Shown here one piece after another: positions 1 to 14,480 of a stretch of DNA of 64,000 bases; the stretch's first letter is position 1, and each line of letters begins with the position of its first letter. The DNA comes from Brachypodius melanocephalos (Eukaryota; Chordata; Aves; Passeriformes; Pycnonotidae), in assembly GCA_013398615.1 (NCBI GenBank), contig VZSR01003282.1:5720901-5784900 (forward strand), written 5' to 3'. The translations under genes and the position numbers were made by a program. The notes beneath the pieces were generated by a model, which saw only the letters and a list, made by a program, of their open reading frames with translations, was not told where the DNA came from and made no database searches.

Positions 1-889
1 TGGTTGGTCTGAATTAAAAAATTAAACACCTGAGCAGAGAGAACAGGCCAAAACTACTACTGAAGTAATTCAGGCAGAATAAAATTCACACAAACACCAA
101 ACCTGGATGAAACACTTCCACAAAACCAAAATCTCCTACATTGCAGATAGTGTCAGCCTGGGCCTTCTCTCCCTGCCCCATAGGACACAGTGCTCACTGG
201 TGCCCAAATTTTGTTTCTCCCTCCACTTCCTTCTGCATCATTCCAGCAGATGCTTCCCTTAACTTTCACCCATCCTCTGACTCCCTCCTGTTGCTTTAGG
301 AACATCCATTCCATCAGTTTAAACTCAGAGCCACCTACAGTCCCTTCATCTCCAATTCCACCACTGGATGTCACAGGGACTGTGTCTGAGGGATATGGCC
401 CTCTGTGGATTTATTTTTGCCTAGTGATTGTAGTGTCCTTATGAGTTTTGCAGGTTTATTTTAACAATCTTATTCTGTGAAACAGGACATTAATTTGATT
501 TCAAATACAATTTTCTATTTTATGTCTCCTTAATATCATTAAGGCACAGATTTACTGAAGATGATAGACATGAGAGGAGAAAAAAAGGAAGATACATTTC
601 CTCCCTGAGTTCTGCAAGGTGATCAGTGAACCACAGTGAATTTACACAGCTGCCTATTCCCACAGCTCCACATTCACGGCTTCACTTCTCTCAAGATCAG
701 CTTCATTTGAGCCACGTCCTTTCCCATCACACAATTACCTGCACTGCCCCAAAGACTGCTGGCCTGCTCTGCCCACTGTTCCCTGGGAGTGCAGCCATCA
801 GGACAGTTCATTCCTCACTCACAGGATGAGACAGGTTGGCACGTCCCTACCTCAGTCCAACCTTCTGCTCAAAGTAGGACCAGACAGCT
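1..889. other. Non-coding, no identifiable element
   Basis: Mixed-composition sequence with no CR1 signature, tandem repeat or RNA gene that I can see. Open frames here are under 85 codons with no recognisable motif. It is best treated as intronic or intergenic. Confidence 0.6.
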
Positions 890-1440
890 GTGAATCACAC
901 AGGCCACTTGACACTGCCCCAGATTTTTTTGTTTTGTTTCTATTCTCACCAGAGAGAGCTCAGTCTGCCAAGCTCATGCAAACTGACATGAGATCTGAAG
1001 TCGTTTTACCTCATCCAAGTCCCACAGCCAGGAGTTTCCCCCATCTCAATGCCATTCTCTTTTTCCATTCAGTTCTGCCATCTCTTTCCTCACCAGTTTC
1101 ATCACCTGCTGCACATCTCCTCCTGAGTACCTTGTCCTTAATCCCCAAATCCTTCCTATCCTTTGCCCTTAATTCTCTCCCATACTAAACTAGTTGATTT
1201 CTTCTAAAAGGCAACAGATACAATTTTATTACGTCTACCACCTTCTCTCAGCTTGTTTTCTTATCCCTTTTCTCACCCTAGAGCATTCTGTTCTTTTTCC
1301 TAACTAGCCCTTTGTTCACTTGCATTTCCCTTCTGTTTTCTAATTCCCTGGGAGTCATTTTCATTACTCTCACATAGTTTTCTCTATTGTTTTTTCGCCT
1401 TTTTTTCCCCCACCCTTGGAGATGCCTGGAAACACCAGAC
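890..1440. other. Pyrimidine-rich (plus strand) non-coding stretch
   Basis: The plus strand is strongly enriched in C and T for about 550 bases, with many CTTCC, TTTCC and TCTCC runs and few purine tracts. A 120-codon open frame (826-1188) runs through it, but its serine, leucine and proline content simply reflects the composition. No known repeat is recognised. It could be a decayed retroelement or an intronic polypyrimidine region. Confidence 0.45.
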
Positions 1441-4400
1441 ACACTACACTATACCCAAAAGAGAATACTATAACAATTTTACAGTTACAAATAATCAGCA
1501 TTTAAGAAATCCTGGAATTAAGCTTGCCTTGCAGGAATGTATTAAGATAGTCAGGTTTCGTGATTACATCTATTTTTATCATATTACTAAAGTCTATATT
1601 AAAATGCAATTTAAATCTATCTTTGACTTATTTTGCTTTTATCTATTCATCACACTTGCTTTCAACCCTCTCTTAAAGCCTTACTCATACTTCTCTTTGA
1701 AACAGGCAGAAAGTACCTGTAAATCCAATAACTGCAATTTCAGAAAATGTTATTTACTTCCCTCTTAGCAGTTATGTGCATCATGTTAAAAAAAAAAAGG
1801 CTTTTTATTTAAATGTATTAGGTTAAAGAACTCAAAATTTGATAACCACACAATGGACTAACTTCCATCTGGTTAAAGAAAGAACAGACACAGCCTATGC
1901 AACAATTGGTACCAGAGGAGTTAGTCATGTTCACTGACTTTTGATTTAAAGCTGCATCTCAGCCTTAACAGCAAAGTAAAACAGATATGTAAGATACATA
2001 TAACACATATAATCATATATAGTCAGTTATACAGGGCACACCTGCAAGCTGCAAGCAAGGAATATAAAACACTGCTTCAGGAGAAGGATAGAAAACAACT
2101 CAAGTGCCAAGGCAGGCCTACATGGGTATTTCAGGAACACAACAGCCTGCTCAAATCCCTCAATTCCAATCATCCATACCTGACTTGCATTTTGTCCACT
2201 GAAGTTTGGGATGGTTACAGCAGAAAGGTGTTCAAAAACATGTTTTTCATAGCTGCCGAGGTAAACTCCTCAGATTTTTGCAGGTTAATATATTTCCCTG
2301 TTCACTTTTTACACTTTTCCCAATTAGTTGAATCAATAAGGCAATTAATGCATAAAGCCTTCTGTAAAAGCACACCCAGATGGATGTTTACCAGACTTCA
2401 GCCTTCTTTTCCATGTGTTTCAGAACTTAAATAAAAATTGAGCCAACCTTCAGGAGAAGTCAGTGCTGGCAGAAGTTCTCTTTGTGGGTTCACACTAAGG
2501 GAGATTAACAGCTTCTGCAGTGAAAAAGCTGTGCTTATACCCGATTAAAATCTTCTTGCTTAAGTATTTAGGACTACTTTTACAAATACTCTCAGTATTA
2601 AAACCTGCATCCACTCCCACAGACTCGTATTCCACATTATTTGAACTATTTGACATTCCCCCAGCATTTCCTTCCTTCGGAAAGATGGGAGTCTGAACTA
2701 AATACAGGACTTGATAGCAGCAGTAATCCAATATATCTGATTACATAAACAAATCTAAAATTAAATTAGAACTTAAATGGCAGAAATAAATATATTGCAA
2801 GCCTTGGGCATTTCTTTAAAAATTGGCCTACCAGGCAATATTTGGCAGAGGCGGTACAAGAGCTGGGTCATAATTCTATGGATATTTTTCTTCTTTATGT
2901 GGTAAAACTAGCAGGGAACTGGGTTACAACTAGAGTTAAACTCCACTTACCATGTAATTTTTACTCAGTACCTGAGTCCTTTTTTAAAGGACTGCAATTG
3001 CTTTGAGTTATACAAAAAAGATTGATCTGTAAAAAGTGGGAAATGTCTCCTGTCCTACTTTCAAGAGTGAGATTTTTGTCATGCCAGCAATTGTTTCATA
3101 GGATCATTTCAACTCTAAGATAAAGGGAAAAAAAAAAAAAAAAACAAACCAGAACATTTTTTGTCCTGGGGGAAGAATTTCCTCTGAATTACAGGAAAAC
3201 ACATATTTGCAAATATAAATACGCTTAAAATCACGGGCTCTGCTTTTCCTCTATTTGTTCCTTTTCCTGCTAAACAAATTTAGCAGTGATTTGGATTTGG
3301 TGTTAATGAGTGCCGAAGGCAACTTGGCATCCCCTTGCCAAGGACCTCTGTAAACTGCACTTCAGCAAAACAAGCCAATCTTCTTATCGTGTGTAAGAGC
3401 TCAATTAAATCATCATTTCAACGTAATCCCATTTAGTGGCTCTCACATCTTCTGTCCTGGTGCTAGTGATGTTAATGGCTCAAAAAAACAAGGAAAGTAA
3501 ACATACAGAGGTAGAAGGACAGAAGACAGGAAAATGCAGCTTCTGTTTCACTGAAGATTGTTTGATGGAGGAAAAAAACCAAAGCAACAGCAAACCAGCA
3601 CCAAAGAACCCCAGACTCAGAAGCATGGAAACAGCTTGCACAGAGCATAAAATCCAACAGTCTTCCTGGACCCCCAACCCAATCTTTCAAACACAGTACA
3701 ATTGTGAGTTGAGGAAAAACTGCTCCAACCAAAGACTCCCAAGCAATTTTGCAAGGTTTGCCTGCTTCAATCTGCAATATTTACTTAGAGGTCAACACCT
3801 TGCTAAGGAAATCAATGATTATTACAACAAACATTCCAAAAAAACCACACAAAGGGCTCTAGAACACCCCTGAAATGCACACAGCTCTTTATGCAGAAGC
3901 GACTAATCTCCCAGAGTACTATGTAAATTGGCTAAGCTTAGAAGTTGCATTTAAAATTATCCTCAATATCCATTACAAAAGAGAGGTACCTACCCACTGA
4001 TAAATTAGCAATTGTAATAAGGAACTGTAAGGCTAAGGGTAAATTGACTGTTGTTCCTAATTTTTCCTTTATTTTAATCCAAAACTCTCCAAATTGCAAG
4101 AAATAAAAGCACAGGCGAGTAGGGTGAGCAAAAAGCTTTTGACTGCATATAAAGCATCTAAAAATAGTGCTTCAGTATATTTCCACATGCTGGAAGCAGC
4201 AGTGAATATCATCTATATAAGTCTATTCCTAGCAGAGGTTTTCAGCAGCATCCAAGACTTGAGAATCAATTGTGAATTTGTATTTTAGATTAATCAATAA
4301 GAATAAGCACAAGACACGCTTTAAACAATATGCAGCATTTAGCAGGGAGAGAGAGCTATGCACCACCTCATACAAAATAGATAGAGACGTTATTACGAGC

Positions 4401-7400
4401 CATATATTTTTAATCTTAAGGAATTTATTTGGGAAGAGCTTTTTAAAACAGCTTTTAGAGAATCACTTGATGAGGTTTGTTAGCGATTGCCAAGGCTGTG
4501 GGTGCAGGATGCACACACAGAGGGTGATCTGGCCAGTGGCTCCCTGGGCACGGCTGGAAGGCACACACACACAAAGGAAGGGTTCCTTGCAGATCCTGTG
4601 ATGGGCCAACACCTCCAGCAGCTGAAGAGCTGCACTGGAATATCAATGCATACCCTACCTTCAGATGAACGAGCTGTCAGCACAAGGGAGAAAAAGGCAG
4701 GTTCATACTGACTCAACACTGAGAAGCTGCAGACTCCTTTGCCAAGCCCACCTTGAGAGAAGGTCACCCCATCAAAGCCATGATCTCCAAGCTCACACCA
4801 ATGCTGCCAGACTCACTGAAGCAGCTGTCACTCTCAACACTCTATAGCCCACAAATCCCACAGGAATAAGTGACAGATGTCACATCTCCCAGGGGTGAAA
4901 TGATGATAGTTACACTCAGGAACTGATGGCCAGCTCAGAGGTGTTTCTGTTCTTCCCTGGCCAGATTGATGTCTGGTGTATCAACAGGGGAACAGCACTT
5001 AATCCATGAGGGAACATGATACAGACACTGATAGCCTATCCTACACCAAGAGAAAGGAAAAAGGACTTTCTCCTCTATGTCTGCATTAGGCACATTGCTG
5101 TCAGATATTTGAATGATGACCCTGCGAAGTGATTCCACCTCTAAGACAACTTGTACCAGTATCAGAACTAGGTTGAGCAAAACCATCTCATTCTGATGCC
5201 AGTTTGTCAGATTGCTAAAGTAGCACATCAGCATCAGAGAGCCACCAGGACCCCAAAACAGGACGGCAGCATTGCTCCAGGCAAGGGGAGGTCACTGCAT
5301 CACAGGCAGCAGGACTCTGACCCTCTCTGTACGGTGCATCACTTGAGATGAAACCTCTCCAGTCCTCTGAGGGATGGAAGTGCCAGTAAATAGCTGTGTA
5401 CCAGCTCCAGGGAACCCCCCAAAAACATCTACCTGCATCATTTTGTTATCTCTTGGCAGCCTAACACAATCTTGCCATGCCATGCACACCCCAGCAGCAA
5501 CACTGAACTTTAACATTATCAGTGGTTTGAGACAGAACAAATTTTTCAATTTTTGCGTTATTTCAGTGCACACTTTATGCACCCAAAATGATACACAGAC
5601 ACTAGAACACGGGGAAAACACTGCTCATTTCCTCCCTTCACACATTTGCTGTATTAAATATCATTGTTTATTAACGCAAAACAACTCGTAGAGAGAAAGA
5701 AGTCAAAAGTACCAACTCTACCTTTTGTCTCACATAGCATCTCATCAGAGAACAACTTGCCCTCAGAGCTAAAAATAAACATAATATTCTATGAAAACAG
5801 GTTAATTAGCAAGGAAGTTACAGCAGCACAATTCTTTCTGCTTTTGTACATATACACTTCTCTAAGTACCCTCATGCAAGTCTACACATTAACAGCTCTT
5901 CAAACACACCCACCAGAATCTGCTCAACATCCATGCTTGTTTCCATTCTAATACTGAGAAGTTTCTGCAAATTCAAAATCCATTCAAAGCTTGTTTGCTA
6001 CTGTTTAATTAAATTCTGAACAAACAGAGAGAGATACCTGTTTTCCTCCAAAATTTGTAATTTTATTTTCTCTAATAAATACTGACACTGTATCACAAGG
6101 AGATCACTGTGTACATCCAGTCTCACTTCCTGCATTAAACAGAACAAAGACCCATCCTGAAAATGCATGTATCCAGGCCAAAACTTATACTGAAGCTGCA
6201 TTAAATATGGGTATCACCTTGCTTTGGAAGTGTTAAAAGCAGGGAAATAAGAAATTGTGTATTTATGTAAATTCTTCTTGCAGTTAAGCATCATTCATAG
6301 CTATAAATTTGAATTTTAAAGTACCAAATTAACAAACAAACAGGTATGTAAGCAGTGAACTCTGGCTCTTCTGTACCTTTCTTTCCATTCCAATACAGCA
6401 GTGTGAGTCTGACTGATAGAAAAAAATCTTTCTAACCTTTTTAGCAATAACCTTAAATGTGACCAGTGATTTCAGGTGCCCCTTACAAGACACAGCAAAT
6501 GGGCTGGGATTGCAGAAAGCAGGTGACGAGAAGCTCCAGAAGCCAGACTCCTTCACAGGCATCTTAGAGAAATGAGAAAGAAATGTATCCAGAATTATTC
6601 ACATTACATACACTACTGCCAAGTCTCTTCTGATTGCCTTAGGGGGGTTAAAACAGCAGCCTGTGAAAAATAAGCGTCCATCAGGCTCCTTGTGATTTCC
6701 AGACACGCTCCAAAAAAAGGTTATGCTTATATATAATCCTGACACGCCAAGTGTTATTTGGGGATTTAAAAAGACATTGTAAGGTTCCTAATAAAAGCTA
6801 TTATATATTGCTATAGGATAGGAAAATGTTAAGATAGATTAAAAATGTTTTAAAAAACCCTGGCTTGTGCAAACACTCAAGCTTTTGTAAAGAAGTGATT
6901 CCCTTCTGAAAGGATCCAGTTCAAAAGGCTTGCACTAGAGGAAAGAGAGGGTGAAGAGAAAGGAGAAAAAACATACAAAAATTATGTCTAGACAGATCTG
7001 GTGCATATGCTTCTTAATTAGTGTAATATAGATGAATTTTTCATGACAAAAAATTCGATTTCTTTTAAAAAAAGAAAATCGGTATGAATTAAAAGCTCTG
7101 TCTAAATCTTTCTTTAAAAGATTACAAGGAGCACTAGATAAATCCTGTATCAAAGGAATTTATGCCATTTGATATGAAGTATTACAATACTGGACCTGAG
7201 TCTGCAGTCACTGAGCTCAAATGAAATTTGTTAGCAACTTAATCCACCTCAAAAACACATTCCTTGGTTAAAACTTGTTTCACTTTATTTCCAGAAGGAA
7301 AACTTCCTTTCTGGATAAAGCCCTGAAGCATGTAACACATGCAGATGAGCAGTCATATACATAAAATAAACTCATTAATGTACTTACTGAATGAGTTTAT

Positions 7401-8494
7401 TAATAACCCCATTTCTCACAGCCTCTTAGAAATATAACAGCACGAAAACATGTATTGTAGCGAAGTGCAAAGATGGGGAAAAATCCATCAGAAATCAAGC
7501 TCACACATTTCCTCAGTGCTCCAGTGCCTCAAGCAGAAAAGAGGCCTCTTGCATCTCAAATTGGGTTTCTGATGTAATACAAAGTATTAGGAAAATTATC
7601 TAAGTGAAATCTGAAGAGTAGCTACCCATCCTCCTTGCTAAAAGTTACGGTCTCATTTTAGAAGCAATTAACTCAAGTACAATCCCATCAGACAGCAAAA
7701 TGTAAATCTTTATTTCCTTTATGGTTTTACCTAATTAAGAAGGTGTCTCATGGATGTACTGAAGCCTGGATTTGTACGGATGCTCCCTAGATGCTTCCCT
7801 CCAGTTTCCCACACAACCTCAGCTGTTTCATCAGCTCTCCAAACTCCTTCTCACACAATCCCACTCTGCACACAGGCAGCAGCAGCAGAAGGGATGCCCA
7901 TCACACACGGGATGCTGCACCTTCCCATCCATGGGAGCGCTGAGTTTGTGTCTGCTCCAGGCAGACACCAGCCCAATTCCACACACAGAAATGTAATTGC
8001 CTTTGACATACCTACCACCATGAAATTTGGTTCAGACCATGCAGCAGAACACAGGCACGCACAGTCCAGGCTAAAAATAAAATTTAATAATACATTACAC
8101 ACAAGCTCATAATCAATTAGCATATATAATTTGGCAAGACATTCTATATTATTTGATACAAAATTGATTGTCTGCAACTGGCATGGTACAAGACCTACAA
8201 TTAAAATTAATCACTCCTACTACAACAGGAAAATATTTTCCTCCATGAATACTCCCTTTATAGTGCACCACTACTTTGTTTCTCTACCTTAAGGACCCAA
8301 TCTATACATTGTGCTATTATATCAGAATCTCCTTTATCTCAGAAGAGGAAGTTTTGTCTCTTTCATGGTGGCAACATAAAATCTGCAGACACCACCTTGA
8401 ATGTGTCCTAAGGGATGCTCAGAAACCCAACAGAAAATTAAAAGCACCTCAACACATCTTAATGCTTTAAAAGAGCACATTGTGGGGAGAGGGG
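1441..8494. other. AT-rich non-coding sequence
   Basis: Intron-like or intergenic AT-rich DNA. It holds a 17-base A run at 3128-3144, a small perfect hairpin at about 2976-2994 (8-bp stem AGTCCTTT with a TTT loop), and a short CA run near 4563. Two segments with splice-like ends on the minus strand, at 2180-2252 and 6038-6129, are described under findings. No protein or RNA gene is recognised. Confidence 0.55.
3128..3144. repeat. Poly(A) run
   Basis: Seventeen consecutive A residues. No retroelement sequence is recognised immediately upstream, so it is called a simple homopolymer rather than a retrocopy tail. Confidence 0.9.
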
Positions 8495-8960
8495 GGGAAT
8501 CACCTGATGTTCTGCATTAAAATATCCAGCACCAAACTGCAAGGCAGGACTATGGCAATGAACCCTGAAAGAGCATCCCAGAGCCCCCAGAGCCACATGG
8601 GCACAGATGGATTGATGGATCTGGTGGTGCAGGTGAAGCTCAACTGAGAAAAACCAAACCTGGGTAACTGCTGGGGTGCTGAGGGAGAGAGCAGCAAGAG
8701 CCCCATCCTTGGACACCTGCAGTTATGGGGTGGATGGTGGAGATCCCCAAGCTGTCACCTGGGTGCCTTGGAGCTTCCTCACTGGAGGGACTGCACAGAT
8801 TTTGGTGCCACCCCAGAGCAGGAGCTCCCTGTGTGAGCCAAACCCAGATTTTGTCTCTGCCAGCCCTGGCTGGCATTCCCAGAGTGCCCAAGCACAACGT
8901 GCTCTGCAGCACCTCTCCCACACGGCCACACCAAATCGCCTTCCCTTGCTCCTCACAGCA
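8495..8960. other. GC-richer non-coding block
   Basis: About 465 bases with clearly higher G+C than the flanks and few CpG, with several overlapping open frames in most of the six frames. Overlapping frames on both strands are expected from composition and do not support a protein. It may be an old unclassified repeat. Confidence 0.35.
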
Positions 8961-11778
8961 GTTAAGCAGCACACAGAAAATTGAATTGTAAGGGCAGACA
9001 AATAATACATCACGCACTGCAGTGCCAGGAAATCTTCCTGTCTTTTGAAAGACACTTACTGCTGAAGCCTTAATTTGTGGGAATTGAAAGCCTCATAACA
9101 ATTTCTGTTGGATTAAGGTTCCTGCCCAGTTAAATGCCAATGCTGACAGTCCTAGATGAATTCCCATCTTATGAACAACCATCAGCCATGTGCTTACAGG
9201 CAACACCAGAGCACACTGTACTTCATCTGCCTTCCCTCACTGCAGATTATGTTCCTCAGGGGATGCAAAAATCTCACAATCCAGCTACACCAACTGAGAA
9301 CTATGCTAAATCTGCCAAGCACCTCCAGTAGCTGATGGGCACCTCACTCCTCTCAAAGTCTATGAGAACACCAGTGTCTTCCACTTGTGGGTGACATGCA
9401 TAAGAAAAATTAGCATCTCTCTGGAGTCATTCATGAGATGGCCAGCTAAGCCACTGGCTTAGCCATCTTCCCACCAGCCAGTCCAATCAACTGCTGGAAG
9501 GCCACTGGCTCACATCAGCTGGAGTAGGCATCCTTTAGTCTCAACCATTCTCCCAAGTTCACAGAAAAGTTTTTCCAACTTTTGAGAGTCCATAACCTTG
9601 GTGTGAGGTACCATTCTCTGTGAAGGAAGAGTCCTTCTGCTCCCTAAGCCATCCCTTGCAGCAGCATCAGGCAGGGTCAGTGACACTAGAAAAGGTTCTG
9701 TGCTTAATGGTCACATTTGAAATGCGTCACAAAGAAAAAATATCAAAGTGTACCCGAAATTTTAGTCCGTCTTCAGCTGCAGATTCCTTTCGCAGCATCT
9801 TTGAGCTACCAGCAGCGAAGATAAATTCAGCAGCTCTTCTGCCCTGCAGAGTTCCATTACCAAACCAATCCCTTCCCACCACTGTCCCATCAGGCACCAT
9901 GTCTGAGCTGGAGACCAGGACATGGAGCAGTGCTGGGGCTGGGCACCTGATGCTTCTTTCCTAGGGATGGGGCTGCTCAGAAGAGTGCTGGCTTTTATCT
10001 CCACTGCCTCTCTCTGATCAAAGCAAGGCTCTTCATCCTCACCTGAGCCTGCTGCCGAGACAGCTGTGCTGATTAGGAATACCTCCCATCCCCCACTGGC
10101 AGAGCTGGATTACACAAATGCAAATGTTTTACAAGAACAGCCTCTTCTCATGTACTCTCACAAATGTAGGTATCTCTCCCTTCCCTTCTAGCCTTCTTCA
10201 TTTCCATTCTACTTTTAATTTGCATACTTTTTCCAGCCTGGTTTTAGCTCATTTACCTCACTACAAATGATTTATAAAGTTTAACAGCAACCATGTATCA
10301 CTGTCGACATACATATGTTTGACTAGACTCACAGCATAGAGCTTGTTTTAGCTACTCAAAATTTATTTGCTATATAACAACACAGATGATTCACTTGGTA
10401 TCAGTGTTTCATATTTTCTGCGCTGAGAGCAAGGAACCACAAGATCTGGCCACTTTCAGTGATAATTCACTGCTTCTCCTTCTTGTAGAAGCCCTGATGT
10501 ATTTTGTGTCCAGTCTCTGACACCTTTTAGATGTTCTGTCTGAGAAAGCCCTGACGGGCAGAACCTGTCCTCAAGAGTACTCACTGTGTCCTCCTTTCTG
10601 CAACTAAGCAATACAGACCATCTAAATAGGCACAGCCAAACCACGACACAAGTTTGCAAACAACCATCAGCTAGTCCTTGAGCAGATGCAGGCTGCTCCT
10701 GGGATAAAATTCCACTCTGAAAATCAGCATCACTGGAGAACACACTCATTTGTCTGAGTTGTATTAAATCCTGAAGCCTTAACATTTCTCATTTCAAGTT
10801 ATCAGAGCTGTGGAGAATTCACGAAACCTCAAGAGCCATCACCTGTGCTTCTGCAATTCACAGGTGTTATCACCTACCACGCCACAGCATGGAGCAACCA
10901 TCTCCTGTGACCTTGAAGTTACCTCTCCCTCCTGAGAGACACAGAGCACCATTTTCATGAAGTGGTGGCAACTCCTCAAACCCCAGATCATATTGATTTT
11001 TTCATGTCTGTCTTCATACACCTGTAATCCCCAATGACTCCAACATCAGGATCAGACAGCACAAGCATTCATCTTTCAGTTTGCTGTCGAGTGCAACGCC
11101 AGCAGCTGACAGCCCCTGCTTCCTGGGCATCCATCTGCAGTGTAACACTGCTAAATAGAATCGGATTCTGAAGCTCTCTCAGTTGGCATCTTTTTATTTC
11201 AACACCTTTTTCATTACTTTATTGGTTCAAAAATAATGGTGACTAACAACGACATGTCTGAACTCACACTGCTCTGCAAAGTCCTTAAGTTCATCTCTAA
11301 AACCATGTCCTGCTGCTGGATGTTCCTGGGTTGGTTGCACCTGGGGATTTTTGTCCCTGCAATCCCCTGGTTAGCTACAGTATAACCCAAGCTGTCTGGG
11401 GGGAAATGAAAGCAATACTAGAAAGCATGCACAAAACTTTCCCAGCCTTTTCATTTGCTTAAGGGTACCAGTACCTCCAGTACCATCACCAGAGCTCTTA
11501 GCAGTACTGGACCTGCTTTTCTCACATCTGCAAAAGCACCAACAACCTCTGCAGTCACTGAGCATCTGAGGCAGCATAGAATGTTTAAGGCTTTTCCTCT
11601 TTTGTTCTGGGCCCTTTAATGACAGTCCTGACACATACTATAGATACATGGATAACAAGAACACGATACCTCTGTGCTCTCCTAATTTTGGCAGTCTTTT
11701 TTCAAAGTGCAGGTCTACCAGTCACCATTCCTTTCCCTGTCATGGCTTACATTTACTTTCTCCAAACTTCCTAATCTA
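8961..11778. other. Non-coding sequence
   Basis: AT-rich to mixed sequence with no identified gene. An imperfect inverted repeat at about 9437-9467 (GATGGC..TAAGCC facing GGCTTAGCCATC, with a 4-base interruption) is the only local structure noticed. Open frames reach at most 114 codons with no recognisable motif. Confidence 0.5.
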
Positions 11779-11916
11779 ACAAAAAAAGCCAAAACAAAAA
11801 ACAAAACAAAACAAAAACAAAACAAAAAAAAACAAAAACAAAAAAACAAAACAAAAAAAAAAAAAAAAACAAAAACAAAAAAAAAAAAACAACCAAAAAA
11901 AAAACACAAAAACCCC
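11779..11916. repeat. (CAAAA)n / A-rich simple repeat
   Basis: About 138 bases made almost wholly of A runs of varying length separated by single C residues, degenerating at its right end into AACC-type units. It explains the lysine-rich plus-strand frame and the phenylalanine-rich minus-strand frame that cross it, which should not be read as genes. The array is probably length-polymorphic. It could be an expanded A-rich retroelement tail, but no element body is recognised beside it. Confidence 0.97.
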
Positions 11917-14480
11917 AACCACCTATATTTAATACAGACTGAAGAACCAGCTGCTTGCACAGTCATGGACAGGAGCAGTTTGTAAGTTTGTACACCAGAG
12001 CTTGGGAAGCACTTTTCAAGGAGACTCCATCTGCAGTAACCAACTCACTTAGAGCTCTAAAGCAGCTTTTTCCTTTACAGGAACATAGGGAAGTGTTTGT
12101 TACATGCAGTCTGAAATTCAGCCTGATGGGCTTGCTGCCAGTTTTTGTACAACATGTGCATAACACACCACCAGTGGCCATGGTGTAGTTTCAGGTGTCA
12201 ATCATCCCTGATTTATGAGGTAAGATGTGTCTCTACCACCCAGCTCCTCAGCCCAACCACACATAGCACCTCTGCTCCCGGATGGAGAGGAGGAAGGCCA
12301 GGAGGAAGGATGTACCTTTCTCACCTCTCACTCAGCCCACAGCCCCAGACTTTCTCTTCAGGAAAATCAATTCTTTTTACACAGGTTTGAGAGCAGCAGC
12401 CTGAAAGCAAGGAATCCATAATCCACCATGCTCAGATCCGTGTTTCAGTGCCCAGCCAACACACAGCCACCCATCATCTGGACTTCCCAGAGCTGCCACT
12501 AGTTCTGGGACACTGCTCCACAACTTCGAGGAGCTCACGTAAAAATTGATCCAGCACAAGCACAGATATCTGTGTTTGTGCTGTCTGTAAAAGATAAGTT
12601 GAATGATTTCTGATGACCACCTGTTAGGAATGGCTGTTTAACATTCTCCTTTCAACTGTAATTTCCATCCATTATTTACTAGACCCTGAGCTGTATTTGC
12701 CAATGGTTAAAAACATTATTTAAATTACAATACTGTATCACAACCATTACACTGCAATGTGGCATTTTGTAACATAAAGATTTGATATGAGAAGAAAGAA
12801 GGGTTAAGAAAGAAGATCAGCACAGAGCAAAACCAAATTCCAAAAAAGGCACAGCTTTCCCCCTTTTCATTTCCTCATTCGTTGGCTCTCATGTAATATT
12901 CCCCAAAATCCCATTTGTAAATGTTTCAATTTTGCCACATTGCTTTTTTGTCTCAGTGTATGCATTAGACCTTGCTTCCTATCTTCTACTCTCTTTCTTC
13001 CTAATTTCTTTGTAAAAATGTTAGCAAATTTTCCAGGGAGAGGAATAACTGTCAGAACTGGAGTGTAATCTGACATATTCCCACCGACTAGGATTAAACT
13101 ACGGTTGACCCCCATGTGGTGGGCTCGATGTGGTTAAGATTAACGCGTCAATTATTTCTAGCCAAGGTACAAGCCCCCAACTGTTTCACTGTTTCAGCAC
13201 TAACCACCACACTCCTTCTGCAGCGTTTGATAGCCACAAAATAACTGTGAGCCGTTTTTCAGTAAGACGTCATGAGTATGAGACTTATTCAAAAAAAAAA
13301 AAAATCCCTGAGATGAAAAGGAAATGGGATAAATTAGAGCCATTGGCCTTAAAGCTTTTCATTTGACAAAGTTATGTTCCCACAAGATAATGTGCAGTAC
13401 TGCACCATCAATTGCTGCTGTTCAGCTGCCCTCCCCTAGGGATCTGGGCTTACAGCTCCAAACACTGGCACATTCAGCCACAGACAGTCCCCACAGACCC
13501 TCAGAGAGAACAGAAAACCCACACACAGAGACTTCTACACAGTGAGCTCCTCCAAGGTCTGTAGGTCTCTCTTCCTACAGACTTCTCCCAGCACAGTTCA
13601 GTATTAGTTACTATTGAATACAGACATGGCTATTTCAGAGCAGGTGCAGCCTCACAGAGCACACAGTGAGGGACCAGGTGATGCTCTGGTCCACCACTCT
13701 TGAGCAAAGCCTAAAAACTGGTTCAGGAGCCGTACCTGCTGTGACACCTACGCTCAGCAGAACAGGGAATGCAAAACTCCTGACAGAGCCCAGCTGGAGG
13801 AATTCAACCATTTGCTTAAGGTCAAACCACAGCTTTTATAAGCATTTCAGAGAAGGAACAGTGGCAAGTTCCTCTGAGTAATGTGTGCCTAAGAAACTTC
13901 ATGTGAAACCTCTATCTGTGCAACAGAGGGTTTATACCATGTAAAAACCTTGCACCACTGGGTTCCTTAGGAGTTTTTTAAGGGACAGGACTTCTGGTCT
14001 ACAAAGATGCCTGAAAGAATGTGGAGATACACACTTTGGAATCTCCACATCCTAAAAACCCAGAGTGTAATCTCACTTTAAGGGCTGGTCCAAGTTTATA
14101 TTGAAAAAATCTTTTAAGTTCTCAATATATAAGCTTATATAAGATGGACTTTTAAATCAGTAGCTTTTATAATATGCACTTCAGTTCACCAGAGGTAATC
14201 AGCAGACATTTTTAATGAAGTTCATTATAAACCCTTTTAAACATGAACTACATCTGAACTTCCATATCTTATATGGCAATGATGCGCTTCAGTTATTCTC
14301 CTAATCCAAACAGAGAAAATGGATCAGCCATAAAGACCTCCAAACCAGGTAATCAGGGCAAATGCTTTAAACTGAGGTAGAGCTGCAGAAGTTACACTTC
14401 AGGCTTTGGTCTGATCAGAGGAAGTTAGTTTTGCTGCTTTGTTCAATTTTAGCTGAAAATTTAAAAAACAGAAGCATGGC
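11917..14480. other. Non-coding sequence
   Basis: No gene recognised. It includes a 14-base A run at 13291-13304. Moderately GC-rich, gene-like composition at about 12240-12560 gives several overlapping frames but no family motif. Confidence 0.5.

Noticed and set aside
4935..5234. 99-codon minus-strand frame with leucine-rich hydrophobic stretch
   Set aside because: No start context, splice logic or recognisable family. Within chance expectation.
11707..11985. Lysine-rich 92-codon frame and its phenylalanine-rich antisense partner
   Set aside because: Both are translations of the (CAAAA)n simple repeat.
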